Source: Deltaproteobacteria bacterium (GTDB lineage: Bacteria > Desulfobacterota > Desulfarculia > Adiutricales > Adiutricaceae). From it: a DNA stretch of 51,060 bases. The DNA is taken from positions 1-51,060 of the forward strand of contig JAITRL010000342.1 in assembly GCA_031288415.1 (NCBI GenBank), read 5' to 3'. This document shows positions 26,300 through 34,620 of this stretch, in pieces (the stretch's first letter is position 1; each line of letters begins with the position of its first letter). Under the pieces are notes generated by a model, which had not been told where the DNA came from, ran no database searches, and saw only the letters and a program-made list of their open reading frames with translations. The position numbers and the translations under genes were made by a program.

Positions 26300-27096
26300 T
26301 TGTAGTCCTTCATTATGTCGCGCACGCGCCGTTGCGCCTCCACCCCGCGGATGGAATTGGGATCGATCACCACGCAGCGCCCGAAGGCCTCGGCGGCGTC
26401 GTCTTCGCGTTTGAGCTTCTCGTAGCTCTCGCCCAGGAGAAAATAAGCGTCGGCGTACTCCGGGTTCTGGCGGACCGCCGCCGTCAAGTAGTCCACGGCC
26501 TGCTGGAAGTCGCCCTTCTGGTACTCGAGGAAAGCCATGCGGTAGTAGGCCGGCGCGGCGGCCGGGGTCTGGGACGGCTGGGAGATTATTTGCATGTAAT
26601 ACGGCACTGCCGCTTCAGGGTTCCCGGAGGCCTCCTCCACGAGGCCCATGTTCAGGCGGCTCATGGAGCCGTTGGCGTAGGTGAGGTCGCTGATGCAGAT
26701 CTGGAACTCGGCCCTGGCCTTGTCGTACTCCTTGAGGTCCAGGTACACGATCCCCAGGTTGTTGTGCACGTCGGTCTTGGAGGGATCGATGGCGAGGGCT
26801 TGGTTATAGTAGTCCACGGCCTGTTGCGGATCCCCTATGTGATAGTAGGTCCTGCCCAGGTGGTGCTTCACGTCGGCGTTCTGGGGCGCCAGGCGCTCGG
26901 CCTCCTGGAGGGATTGCAGGGCCCTGGCGTAGTCACCCGTGCGGATGGCGACCAGCCCGATGTCGATGATGGCCTGAAGGTGGCGTTCGGAATTGACGGC
27001 GGGCTTCCCGCGGCGGCCGGCCGAGCCGAGGGTGCAGCCGGCCGCCCCCAAGAGGCACAGGGCTAGTAAAACGGCCAGGCCGTGCTTGAGGGGCAT
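26296..27096 (-). CDS. TPR-repeat lipoprotein (PilF/PilW-like)
   Basis: The 266-residue protein has a signal ending in lipobox LGAAGC with C21. Five or six TPR units follow, covering about 40-255 (for example ADVKHHLGRTYYHIGDPQQAVDYYNQALAIDP and TDVHNNLGIVYLDLKEYDKARAEF, each within one unit). PilF/PilW lipoproteins help assemble type IV pilus secretins at the outer membrane, and many other TPR lipoproteins share this layout; no pilus genes are nearby, so the role is open. The gene leads a tightly packed group with the aminotransferase and engB, overlapping the former by four bases. Confidence 0.88.
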   Translation of the reverse strand: MPLKHGLAVLLALCLLGAAGCTLGSAGRRGKPAVNSERHLQAIIDIGLVAIRTGDYARALQSLQEAERLAPQNADVKHHLGRTYYHIGDPQQAVDYYNQALAIDPSKTDVHNNLGIVYLDLKEYDKARAEFQICISDLTYANGSMSRLNMGLVEEASGNPEAAVPYYMQIISQPSQTPAAAPAYYRMAFLEYQKGDFQQAVDYLTAAVRQNPEYADAYFLLGESYEKLKREDDAAEAFGRCVVIDPNSIRGVEAQRRVRDIMKDYN

Positions 27097-27154
27097 GAAG
27101 TCTTCTCCTTGGGAAGCGGCTCCCGGCCGCGCCGGGCCGGCCGGGAGCCGCGCC

Positions 27155-27186
27155 CGGCGCGGCCTTCGTCCGAAAGGGCCGCGCCG
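27155..27186 (-). terminator. Long GC hairpin after hisG, no T-run
   Basis: CGGCGCGGCC (27155-27164) and GGCCGCGCCG (27177-27186) pair perfectly, and the loop can extend the stem with TTCG/CGAA. It lies in the 136 bases between the hisG stop and the TPR lipoprotein. Lacking a T-tract, it may be an attenuator, an mRNA-stabilising hairpin or a non-canonical terminator. Confidence 0.4.
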
Positions 27187-27232
27187 GGGGGGCGGCGAGG
27201 GCAGGGGAACGCGCCCCGGCCCGGCGGGAGCG

Positions 27233-28132
27233 TCAGATCATCTTGTTGAGGGGGTACTCGATAATGCCTTCGGCCCCGCGGGAGAGAAGCCGCGGGATCA
27301 GGTCGCGGACGACGTTACGGGAGACCACGGTCTCCACGCTGAGCCACTCGGCGCGGTACAGGTGGGCCACTGTGGGGGCGCGCAGGCTGGGGAGAAGGTC
27401 CACCACCGCATCCACGTCCGCTTCCCGGACGTTCATTTTGATGCCCACCATGCCTTCAGCCGCGAGGGCCGCCTTCAGGAGCAGGGCCAGCTGGCCGATC
27501 TTGGCCTTCTTGAAAGGATCCTTCAAGGCCTCGCGGTTGGCCAGCAGCTCGGTGGCGGTGACCAGGACCTCGTCGATGATCCGCAGGCCGTGGGCCTTGA
27601 TGGTGCTCCCGGTCTCGGTCACCTCGACTATGGCGTCGGCGAGGCCGGCCGCCACCTTGGCCTCGGTGGCGCCCCAGGAGAACTCCACCTTGACGTCCAC
27701 GCCCTTGCCGGCGAACCACCTGCCGGTGACCCCGGGAAGCTCGGTGGCCACTGTCCGGCCCGCCAGCTGGGACACCTCGGTCACGGGCCCGTCTCCCGGC
27801 ACGGCCAGCACCCAGCGGCAAGGGCGCGCCGAAACCTTGGAATAGACCAGCTCCTCCACCACCTCCACGTCGCTCCCGTTCTCGAGCCGCCAGTCGCGGC
27901 CGGTGATGCCGGCGTCCAGGACCCCGTCAGCCACGTAGCGGCTGATCTCCTGGGCCCGGGAGATGGTCAGGGAGAGCTCGGGATCGTTGACGCCGGGGAA
28001 GTAGCTGCGGGACCCCACGGTGATCTTCCAGCCCGAGCGCGCGAAAAGCTCCAGAGTGGCCTGCTCCAGGGATCCCTTGGGGATGCCCAGACGGAGGATC
28101 CCCCTGGGAGCCTCTTCAGGGGAGGGTGTCAT
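27233..28132 (-). CDS. hisG: ATP phosphoribosyltransferase HisG, long form
   Basis: The 299-residue enzyme catalyses the first step of histidine synthesis (ATP plus PRPP to PR-ATP). The N-terminal [15 protein letters not shown] segment, the central [18 protein letters not shown] phosphate-binding part and a C-terminal regulatory domain (about 215-299, ending [11 protein letters not shown]) show it is the long, self-sufficient hexameric form. It is feedback-inhibited by histidine and needs no HisZ. The ATG at 28132 overlaps the hisI stop by 17 bases. hisH and hisF lie 23 kb away on the other strand, so the his genes are dispersed. Confidence 0.97.
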   Translation of the reverse strand: MTPSPEEAPRGILRLGIPKGSLEQATLELFARSGWKITVGSRSYFPGVNDPELSLTISRAQEISRYVADGVLDAGITGRDWRLENGSDVEVVEELVYSKVSARPCRWVLAVPGDGPVTEVSQLAGRTVATELPGVTGRWFAGKGVDVKVEFSWGATEAKVAAGLADAIVEVTETGSTIKAHGLRIIDEVLVTATELLANREALKDPFKKAKIGQLALLLKAALAAEGMVGIKMNVREADVDAVVDLLPSLRAPTVAHLYRAEWLSVETVVSRNVVRDLIPRLLSRGAEGIIEYPLNKMI

Positions 28133-28484
28133 AGAGGTCGCCCTCCCTGAGCCTGTAATGGAAGCAGCTGCGCTTCCCGGTGTGGCAGGCCGCGCCGCCG
28201 GCCTGCTCTATCCTCACCAGCACCGCATCCCGGTCGCAGTCGAGGTAGATCCCTTTGACCTTCTGGATGTTCCCCGAGGTGGCGCCCTTGTGCCAGATCT
28301 CGGAGCGCGAGCGGCTCCAGTAGTGGACCTCCCCGGTGGAACGGGTGAGATCGTAGGCCTCCTCGTTCATGTAGGCGATCATGAGGACTTCGCCGGTCTC
28401 GTCGTCCTGGGCGACGGCGGGGACAAGTCCCCCGCCCTTGCGGAAGTCCGGTCGCAGCTCTCGCGGCGCGTCTCCGTCATCCAT
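28116..28484 (-). CDS. hisI: Phosphoribosyl-AMP cyclohydrolase HisI
   Basis: The 122-residue zinc enzyme opens the adenine ring of PR-AMP, the third step of histidine synthesis. It shows [12 protein letters not shown], the [18 protein letters not shown] segment, the metal-binding DCDRD motif and the two cysteines of ACHTGKRSC. No PR-ATP pyrophosphohydrolase (HisE) domain is fused. The ATG at 28484 is chosen for its GGAGGAGG site; the frame is open upstream but carries no family similarity. It overlaps hisG by 17 bases, and a good promoter lies ~110 bases upstream. Confidence 0.96.
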   Translation of the reverse strand: MDDGDAPRELRPDFRKGGGLVPAVAQDDETGEVLMIAYMNEEAYDLTRSTGEVHYWSRSRSEIWHKGATSGNIQKVKGIYLDCDRDAVLVRIEQAGGAACHTGKRSCFHYRLREGDLYDTLP

Positions 28485-29218
28485 CAGCGAAAAGCCTCCT
28501 CCGTGCGAAAAAGCCGCGACTCCCGGCCAGGGGCGCCGGGAGCTTCGGTCAAGGGATAACCGATTCCTGAAAGGGAAACCGATCTTTGGATTATACAGCC
28601 GCATGAGCCCGGCAACAAGTCTTTCCGCGCCGCCGGGCCGCCGGGCCGCCCGCGTCGGCCGCCTTTCAGGCAAAACCGGGATCTTCGCCGGCTTGCCGGC
28701 CACGCTTCCTCCAAAGGCGTGTTCCTTCGGGCCAGAATTGCCGCAAGCCTTGCCGCCGGGCATGTTCAAAGCCCCGGACAACGCATTTCCGCCCCGTGAC
28801 GGCCGGCCTTCGGGCGCGTGTTTCTCAGGCATGAGGGAACGGCGTTCCTTGGATTGAGCGGGGCCATGCTTCGGAGGCTTGCCGGAGCCGCGGCGGTCTT
28901 CGGGCCCTTCAGGCATTTCCGCTACGAGCCGCCGCCTCCTTTGGCGCCGGCATCACGTGAACCGCGGGCCTGCCCGCCGCGGCGGATTCGCCGTCTGCAG
29001 CCGTCAAGATATGATCCGGGCTCTTCTCCGGGCCTTCCCGGCTTCAATGGTTCAGCCGTCGTCAGGCCAGCCCTTGGGAATGGCGAGTTCTTCCTTATGG
29101 CGCTCAGGATTTCAGCTGTCTGCGGCACTGAGGACTTCCAAGTGCATTTTTTATATAATTTTTAATAAATTATTATATTTAAATAATAAAAAAATATTAT
29201 TTTAAATAATAAATAGTA
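28485..29218. other. Gap between hisI and the toxin-antitoxin island
   Basis: 734 bases without a gene I can support. It contains the hisI promoter at 28590-28618. At about 29145 there is an abrupt change from GC-rich to AT-rich sequence that marks the island boundary. No tRNA or direct repeat was seen at the boundary. Confidence 0.55.
28590..28618 (-). promoter_or_regulatory. Promoter of hisI-hisG, TTGTTG-17-TATAAT
   Basis: On the minus strand TTGTTG (28618-28613) and a perfect TATAAT (28595-28590) are 17 bases apart. The leader to hisI would be ~100 bases. No his leader peptide was recognised. Confidence 0.7.
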
Positions 29219-29638
29219 TTATATTGACATAAACTGCTGGAGTGACATAATTTTAGGATGTTCAAGTGAACTATCTAAAAAATCTCTATCTCCAGTAATA
29301 AATAAATCAATATTAGCTTTTTTTGCGGCACGAAGAATAGGACGGTCAGTTATATCACGAATTTTGGATTCTTCAAAATAAAATATATCATTATTATTTA
29401 ATATAATTAGATCATAACGAGACGCTATAAGTGTATTTTTCATATCTTCAAGCTTAGAAGGAAATTTTTTAGAAAAAAACTTATAATCTTCATCAAGTAT
29501 CTGTTCACATAAAACTAAAGAATATGGAGGATTAGTAGCTTTATTAAGTACTTGAATAGCAACTCCATTTTTAGTATAAATAGAAGAAATTAGGACATTA
29601 GAATCAACCATAACTTTTATTTTTGGGATAATGCTCAA
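29219..29638 (-). CDS. PIN-domain toxin of a type II toxin-antitoxin pair
   Basis: The 139-residue PIN-domain protein of the putative toxin family carries the acidic residues expected for a metal-dependent RNase: D12 (VMVDSNVLISS), E45, D98 (ITDRPIL) and D117/D119 (ITGDRDF). The gene is very AT-rich, unlike the surrounding genome. It starts at a TTG overlapping the antitoxin stop (TTGA). The target RNA is unknown. Confidence 0.9.
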   Translation of the reverse strand: MSIIPKIKVMVDSNVLISSIYTKNGVAIQVLNKATNPPYSLVLCEQILDEDYKFFSKKFPSKLEDMKNTLIASRYDLIILNNNDIFYFEESKIRDITDRPILRAAKKANIDLFITGDRDFLDSSLEHPKIMSLQQFMSI

Positions 29639-29907
29639 AGACCTTCAATCTCCCTTCGAATCTGAAGACAGATCTCCAGGATGTCTTCATCAGAGTTTAT
29701 CCCCGCCTTTTCAAACTTCCCTTCCATTTTTTTTTGCATTTTCCGAAATGCGTATATTGTCGGGTTAGCAATAATCACATAGCCCTGGTCATATATAAAA
29801 GTGACCCGATCGCCTTCGGAAACCTTGAGGATTTCAAGGGCTTCTTTAGGCAGAGTGATCTGGCCTTGAGGCGTCACTATCGCGTCGTCAGTTCTCAGTT
29901 CATTCAT
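29635..29907 (-). CDS. AbrB/SpoVT-type antitoxin
   Basis: The 90-residue protein has an N-terminal swapped-hairpin DNA-binding domain (VTPQGQITLPKEALEILKV, about 14-32, then GDRVTFI). The C-terminal part is helical and should bind and block the PIN toxin. The ATG at 29907 is preferred because GAAGGAG lies 11 bases upstream; an ATG seven codons earlier has no such site. It is upstream of and overlaps the toxin by four bases. The antitoxin gene is visibly less AT-rich than the toxin gene. Autoregulation through operator repeats upstream is likely by family analogy. Confidence 0.9.
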   Translation of the reverse strand: MNELRTDDAIVTPQGQITLPKEALEILKVSEGDRVTFIYDQGYVIIANPTIYAFRKMQKKMEGKFEKAGINSDEDILEICLQIRREIEGL

Positions 29908-30456
29908 CTTGCGTGACTCCTTCTCCATAAATTTGGGGCATGAAGCGTTTTCGCGGGCTTAGGAGAGGCGGTATCCGTAACCGAGATTTCTCGATTATTT
30001 CGGTTAAAAAAAAAATAATTTTCGAGGAACCTTTATTATACACCACTTTGAGAGGCAGTATACACCAAATTTACTTCAGAATAGAAAGGGACCCGAGACG
30101 CCTGTTAAACTATAATACAAATATTTTAGTATTATTAATATTAATATTTTAATCTATATAATATTTATAATTTTAATATAATCTATTATTTATATATTCT
30201 ACCGCAAAATATTTTCTGTGTCAAGGGCTAAGACGACTAAGCCGAGCATCGGACCAGCGGCTCAGCGAATCGGAACCCGTTCGCTCAAAGATCCGGCTCC
30301 CCTGCGGAAAGCTCCCGCCGCAGGGCGCGGCCAGCGAAAAGCGCGTGGTTTCCCTAAAAACGAGGGAAGGATACGGCTAAAGCGGGTCGGATTAAGGCTG
30401 CAGGCGGCGCCCGTCCCCGCCGACCTTGCGGGGAGTCCCCGAAGGCCCCTGCCAGG
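29908..30456. other. AT-rich flank of the toxin-antitoxin island
   Basis: No gene. It includes the antitoxin leader, a pair of direct repeats at 30037-30067, and almost pure A/T sequence at about 30105-30205. The sequence returns to the genome's GC-rich composition near 30230. Confidence 0.6.
30037..30067. promoter_or_regulatory. Direct repeat TATACACCA x2, candidate antitoxin operator
   Basis: TATACACCA occurs at 30037-30045 and 30059-30067, 22 bases apart (about two helical turns). On the minus strand the first copy overlaps a TATAAT-like -10 upstream of the antitoxin gene. That is a fitting arrangement for autorepression, although the distance to the gene is ~130 bases. Confidence 0.45.
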
Positions 30457-31926
30457 TTACGCCTCGCCGTGCCCGGCCGGCCCTTGCGGTCCGCCGCCCT
30501 GAGGCGGGCCGCCGGGAGAGCCGGGCCTTGAGGGACGGCTCTTGGAGGTCCCCGCCCCCCCGGCGCGCGGGCGCCTGGCGATGTCCTTGCCTGCGGGAGG
30601 AGTCGAGGGCCCCTCCCGCGCGGGCAGAGGCTCGGAGGCGGCGGGCCTTGCCGCGCCCCGCTTCGGCGCGCGGGAGAGGCGGCCCCCCGCAGGGCCGGCC
30701 GCAACTCCGGCGGGCCGCCTGCCGGGGCCGCAGGCCCCGACGGCCCCGGAACCCTTTGCGGGCCCCGCTGGAGCCGGAAGCCGCCGCGGACTCCCCTGGA
30801 GGGCCTTCCGAGGGGCGGGCTCCCCGTCCAGGAAGCCCTTGACCTCGCCCGCCCTGGCCATGACGTCCCGGTAACCCTGCCGAAGCCAACTGAGACGGGA
30901 GTCCTCTGTAAAGTCCAGGAGGGCCGGGATCCGGCCTTTGCCCGCGAGAGGAGCGGAAGGCGAGATCACGAGGGCCGCCGCCTCGGAGCCTTCCGGGCCC
31001 TTCCAGGGGCTGCCGGACTCCAGGCTGATCACGACGAGCCTCCGGAAGCCCGCGTTCAGGAGAGGGGCCGCAGGCGTATTGCCCTCGCGGGACTTCCAGC
31101 CGCCGAGTCCCCCGTCCCTGAAGCTCCCGTCCCCCACCTTGCCGGAGGGGTACAGGAAAGGGAGGGCCGCCGAGGCCAGGATCGCGTCTTTTCTGAGGCC
31201 GCGGGGCAGGGACTGGACCAGCCGGAACACGGGCTCTCCCGTGTCGCCGGCTCCCAGGGAAGAGAGGAAAAACTCCCCCAGGGCCCCCTCCGCCCCTCGC
31301 CTGTCGTCAGGGTAAAGCGACACGTACAGGGGCAGGCCGCGCTCCAGCTCTTCATCCCCGCAACAGGCGTCCAAAAGCTCCCGCAGGGGCTCCGTGGAGA
31401 ACAGCCCGCCTTCCGATACGCCGGAGAGGATCTCGCCGGCCTTGGCCAGCCAGGAGGGGAGCCCCGCCCCGGCTGCCGGCGGCGGCTCCTTGAAAACGGC
31501 CGCAAAGGCCCTGGCGACGGTCCTCGGGTTGAGCCTCAGCGGCCGGAAGCCGCCGGGGGCGCCCCAGGCCCGGCAAAGCCGCCCCGCGGCCTCCCGGAGA
31601 TCCGCCGCCGCGCTGACGGCCGCGCCGTTGAGGGCCCCCACGCTCGCCCCGGAGACGGCGGAGACGCTGAGCCCCAGCTCGGCCAGGGCTTTCACCGCAC
31701 CCGCCTCGTAGGCCCCCTTGCCGCCTCCCCCGGACAGGACCAGGCCTACGGCGCCGCAGCCGCTTTGCCCCCGGCCGGGCAGCCTCCTCCCCCCGCCGCC
31801 GCCTTTCAGGGCCGCCCCTCGAGCGGCAAGCCGCGGCGCGCCGGAGGGGCCTTGCGGCCCGCCGGAACCTGCCGCCCCCGCCGGCGGCCAAAGCGGGGGC
31901 TCGTGTTCAGGGAGAGGAAAAACCAT
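30457..31926 (-). CDS. Patatin-like phospholipase
   Basis: The 489-residue protein has a patatin domain at about 58-360: the oxyanion loop SGGGGKGAYEAG, the nucleophile S95 in GASVG and the Asp of the dyad D271 in FRDGG. These enzymes are acyl hydrolases acting on phospholipids or lysophospholipids. Both ends are extended: a ~55-residue Gly/Pro-rich head and a ~125-residue Arg/Pro/Gly-rich basic tail. No signal peptide is evident, so secretion by the general route is not indicated. It has no close neighbour on the same strand. Confidence 0.92.
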   Translation of the reverse strand: MVFPLPEHEPPLWPPAGAAGSGGPQGPSGAPRLAARGAALKGGGGGRRLPGRGQSGCGAVGLVLSGGGGKGAYEAGAVKALAELGLSVSAVSGASVGALNGAAVSAAADLREAAGRLCRAWGAPGGFRPLRLNPRTVARAFAAVFKEPPPAAGAGLPSWLAKAGEILSGVSEGGLFSTEPLRELLDACCGDEELERGLPLYVSLYPDDRRGAEGALGEFFLSSLGAGDTGEPVFRLVQSLPRGLRKDAILASAALPFLYPSGKVGDGSFRDGGLGGWKSREGNTPAAPLLNAGFRRLVVISLESGSPWKGPEGSEAAALVISPSAPLAGKGRIPALLDFTEDSRLSWLRQGYRDVMARAGEVKGFLDGEPAPRKALQGSPRRLPAPAGPAKGSGAVGACGPGRRPAGVAAGPAGGRLSRAPKRGAARPAASEPLPAREGPSTPPAGKDIARRPRAGGAGTSKSRPSRPGSPGGPPQGGGPQGPAGHGEA

Positions 31927-32591
31927 GACGGGTAACCTGCTGACAGGGCGGGCCGAAAACCGGCCGCCGGGCGCGCCTCCTGCCCGGAATCCCGCCGAAA
32001 GCCTGCGGAGCCGCCAGGACAGGGCGGTTGCGGCCTGAGAATGCCCTCAGGCCGTGCAAAGGGGAGCTGATAAAGGACTCCTTGCCGCAGCTTCCCCGAA
32101 AACCGGAAAAGCGCGGCAGTCGGCCTGAAACCGGCGCCGTACTCGCCCCACATTACTAGAACTGACCGGACGGCGCCACCCTCCCCCCGGCTCGCCGGAG
32201 CATGCGCGGGAAAAGCCGGAAAACGTAATTCTTGCAAGGCCCGGCCCAGGCATTTATAATCTACGCGCCGCAGGGCCCGCGCCTTGCCTCTGTCCCGCGC
32301 GGGAACGCGCGGCGGCGCCTGCTTCGGCCGGCCGCTCACCGGGAGACCGGACATCCCACTCCAGCATCAAAGAACTTGGCCTCGTCCGCCGCGCCGGCCC
32401 GCCGGGCGGAGCCTGCGGCCCCCGCCCTCTTGCGCCCCTGCCTCCCAGCCTGTCCCGGCCGCGTTTCCCGCCGCTTTTCCCGTCCGGGGAAAGCCCTGTT
32501 GCCGGAGAGGCCCTCCGGCGGCCTTGGCCGGCCCCTTTAGCCGCGCCATGCCTTCCCGCAGGCCTCGCCCGCCTCTGTTCCGGGGTATAGA
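31927..32591 (+). other. Gap with a consensus promoter and structured leader
   Basis: Holds the patatin leader (minus strand), the promoter at 32232-32260 and a ~330-base transcribed stretch with two hairpins: 32474-32493 (eight pairs, GTCC loop) and 32501-32519 (GCCGGAG/CTCCGGC, AGGCC loop). No frame in it is convincing. Confidence 0.5.
32232..32260 (+). promoter_or_regulatory. Consensus promoter TTGCAA-17-TATAAT
   Basis: TTGCAA at 32232-32237 and a perfect TATAAT at 32255-32260 are 17 bases apart. It is one of the best promoters in the window, yet the first gene downstream starts ~325 bases later. Confidence 0.85.
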
Positions 32592-33044
32592 ATGTCCGCC
32601 TGTTCCAGACATGCCCGGGCGCCCTCGCCCGCCCTCGCCTTCGCGGCCGCCGCGGCGCTCGCGCTTGCCGGCTGCGCCATGACCCTTGATTCCCCGGCCG
32701 AGAGGATGCCCCCCCCCACTCAGTTCGACTTGGCCGAGATCGCCCCGGGGAACCTCCAAATCCCCGTCACCGGTTACACCTGGAACTACCTGGCCGGCAA
32801 CACCCACGTCCGCGTGCAGGGCACGGTCTTCAACGACACCGGCGCCCCTGTCCAAGGCGTGAGGCTCACCGCCGCGCTCTATGACCAGAACGGCTCGCAC
32901 GTGGCCTCCGGCTCCTCCTACGTGACGCCGACCTACCTCGCCGCCGGAGGCAAGGGCCAGTTCGAATTCACGGGCATGGCGAAGAAGGAGAGCGGCGTAA
33001 CCCACACCCGGCTCATCGTCTCTTACCAGGTCTCCCAGTACTGA
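32592..33044 (+). CDS. FxLYD-type lipoprotein
   Basis: The 150-residue protein has a signal ending in lipobox ALAGC with C28. A beta-sandwich-like domain follows, in which GTVFNDTGAPVQGVRLTAAL and YDQNGSHVASGSS resemble the FxLYD domain (interaction or stalk domain of lipoproteins). The start codon ATG at 32592 has only a weak GGGG site and lies seven bases after TATAGA. Function unknown; probably attached to the outer or inner membrane facing the periplasm. Confidence 0.82.
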   Translation: MSACSRHARAPSPALAFAAAAALALAGCAMTLDSPAERMPPPTQFDLAEIAPGNLQIPVTGYTWNYLAGNTHVRVQGTVFNDTGAPVQGVRLTAALYDQNGSHVASGSSYVTPTYLAAGGKGQFEFTGMAKKESGVTHTRLIVSYQVSQY

Positions 33045-33112
33045 CCCTGCCGGGCCGCGGCTCTTCGCGGCCGCTCCCCGCAAAGGCCGCTTCCCCGCCC
33101 TCCTGCCCGTCA

Positions 33113-33592
33113 GCCCTCCAGGCCGCCTTACGCCTGTCCTTCAGCCCCTATCCCGCCTTTGCGGCTTCGCAGGCCTTCAGCCCGCCGCCCCCCGCGCGCC
33201 AGGGCGAAGCCTTCAGGCTTCAGGTGAGCCAAGTGACCTACGGCAAGACCGCAGAGGAGATCGACAAGAGCCGGCTCGGCGGCCGGCTTGCCCCCCAGGC
33301 GCCCGACCCCGCGGGCAAGGTCATCAGGCCCGGTCCGCCGGCCCTCCCGGCCTCCTTGCGCCTGTCCGCCGGCCCTCATTCCGCCTTTGCCGGGTACGGC
33401 AGTCCCGCGCACGCCGGTTCCCGGCACGCCAGTCCCTCCGTACGCCAGGACATAGCCTTCCGGCTTCAGGTGAGCCAAGTGATTTACATCAAGACCTCAG
33501 CGGAGATCGACAAGATCCGGCGCAGCAGCCGGCTGGCCTCCCAGACCCTGGACCACGTGGGCAAGGTGATCAGGCCCGGAATGACCACCGAG
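33113..33592 (+). repeat. Imperfect tandem duplication of the map 5' region
   Basis: Copy A (about 33113-33340) and copy B (about 33341-33592) share upstream sequence, the TTCAGGTGAGCCAAGTGA start region and the first ~37 codons of methionine aminopeptidase. Offsets are 228 bases upstream and 246 bases from about 33197 onward, so an 18-base indel separates them. In copy A the peptide is diverged but still in frame with copy B. Confidence 0.9.
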
Positions 33593-34228
33593 CGGCTCGA
33601 CAGGATCATTCACGACTTCATGAAGTCCCACGGGGCCGTTCCCGCCACTCTGGGCTACAAGGGGTACCCGGCGAGCTCGTGCATCTCCATAAACGAGACG
33701 GTGGTCCACGGCATCCCGGGCTCCCGTGTCATCAGGGACGGTGACATCGTGAAAGTGGACGTCACCACCATCCTGGACGGCTACTTCGGCGACACTTGCC
33801 GGACCTTCAGGATAGGCTCCGTGCCCGAAAACGCGGCCTCGCTCGCAAGCGCGGCCTACGAGTGCATGATGCTGGGCATAGGCACGGTGCGCAACGGCTC
33901 GGCGGTGGGCGACATCGGGGAGGCCATCCAGGACTACGCCGAGGGGCTGGGGTACTCCGTGGTGCGGGACTTCGTGGGGCACGGGGTGGGCAAGCAGTTC
34001 CACGAGGCGCCCAACGTCCCGCACTTCGGCAAGAGGGGCAAGGGGCCCAAGCTCAGGGACGGCATGGTCTTCACCGTCGAGCCCATGATCAACGAGGGCT
34101 GCTGGCAGGTGAACGTCCTCGCGGACGGGTGGACGGCGGTCACCGCCGACGGCAAGCTCTCGGCGCAGTTCGAGCACACTGTCCTAGTGGACGGGCAGGG
34201 GGCGGAGATCCTCACCCTGTCTTCCTGA
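33470..34228 (+). CDS. map: Methionine aminopeptidase type I
   Basis: The 252-residue enzyme removes initiator methionine co-translationally. The five metal ligands sit in VKVDVTTILDGYFGDT (two Asp), GHGVGKQFHE (His), FTVEPMI (Glu) and QFEHTV (Glu). Started at the GTG at 33470, the length and N-terminus (VSQVIYIKTSAEIDKIR) fit the family. The frame continues 82 codons upstream to another GTG at 33224, which begins a diverged copy of the same N-terminus, so a longer product is possible. Ribosome binding is weak at both GTGs. Confidence 0.95.
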   Translation: MSQVIYIKTSAEIDKIRRSSRLASQTLDHVGKVIRPGMTTERLDRIIHDFMKSHGAVPATLGYKGYPASSCISINETVVHGIPGSRVIRDGDIVKVDVTTILDGYFGDTCRTFRIGSVPENAASLASAAYECMMLGIGTVRNGSAVGDIGEAIQDYAEGLGYSVVRDFVGHGVGKQFHEAPNVPHFGKRGKGPKLRDGMVFTVEPMINEGCWQVNVLADGWTAVTADGKLSAQFEHTVLVDGQGAEILTLSS

Positions 34229-34620
34229 CCTCTCAAGCCCGCCCTGGCGCCGCCCGCCGCCCCTGACCGCCGCCTCCCGCTCCCAAGCCCTTGGCCGACG
34301 GCCTTCCTGCTCGCCGCCCGGAAGGCCCCCTTCGGCAGGCCCTCGATCCCGCCGGCCCGACGGCCGCCCCAGCGCACGCGCGCCCGCAGGCGATCACGGG
34401 GCGGCCGCCCAGGACCGCCCCGAAGGGCCGCGGCGCCCTGCCGCCCTTTCCCGCCCCGCCCCGTTGCCCGCCTTCCCGCCTTCCCTCCTCGCGCGGCGCC
34501 CCCTTCCCGCCTCGCGCGGCGCCGGAAGGAGGCTCGCCAGAAGCCCGATTTCCCGCGCTGCGACGGAACCCGCGCTGAGGCTGCCGCCCCGACACACCCC
34601 CCCGGAGAGAGAGCCGGAAC
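34229..34620 (+). other. Gene-free stretch after map
   Basis: 392 GC-rich bases, no recognisable gene, terminator or promoter. GGAGAGAGAG near its end is the ribosome-binding site of the next gene. Confidence 0.5.

Noticed and set aside
29978-30015. Hairpin followed by an A-run as a terminator upstream of the antitoxin
   Set aside because: On neither strand does a T-run follow the stem in the direction of transcription.
32592-32594. Leaderless start of the FxLYD lipoprotein from TATAGA just before the ATG
   Set aside because: There is no -35 element at the right distance, and a consensus promoter lies ~330 bases upstream.
33224-33469. Taking the GTG at 33224 as the normal start of map
   Set aside because: The extra 82 codons are a diverged duplicate of the N-terminus and have no counterpart in the family; kept as a finding rather than as the annotated start.
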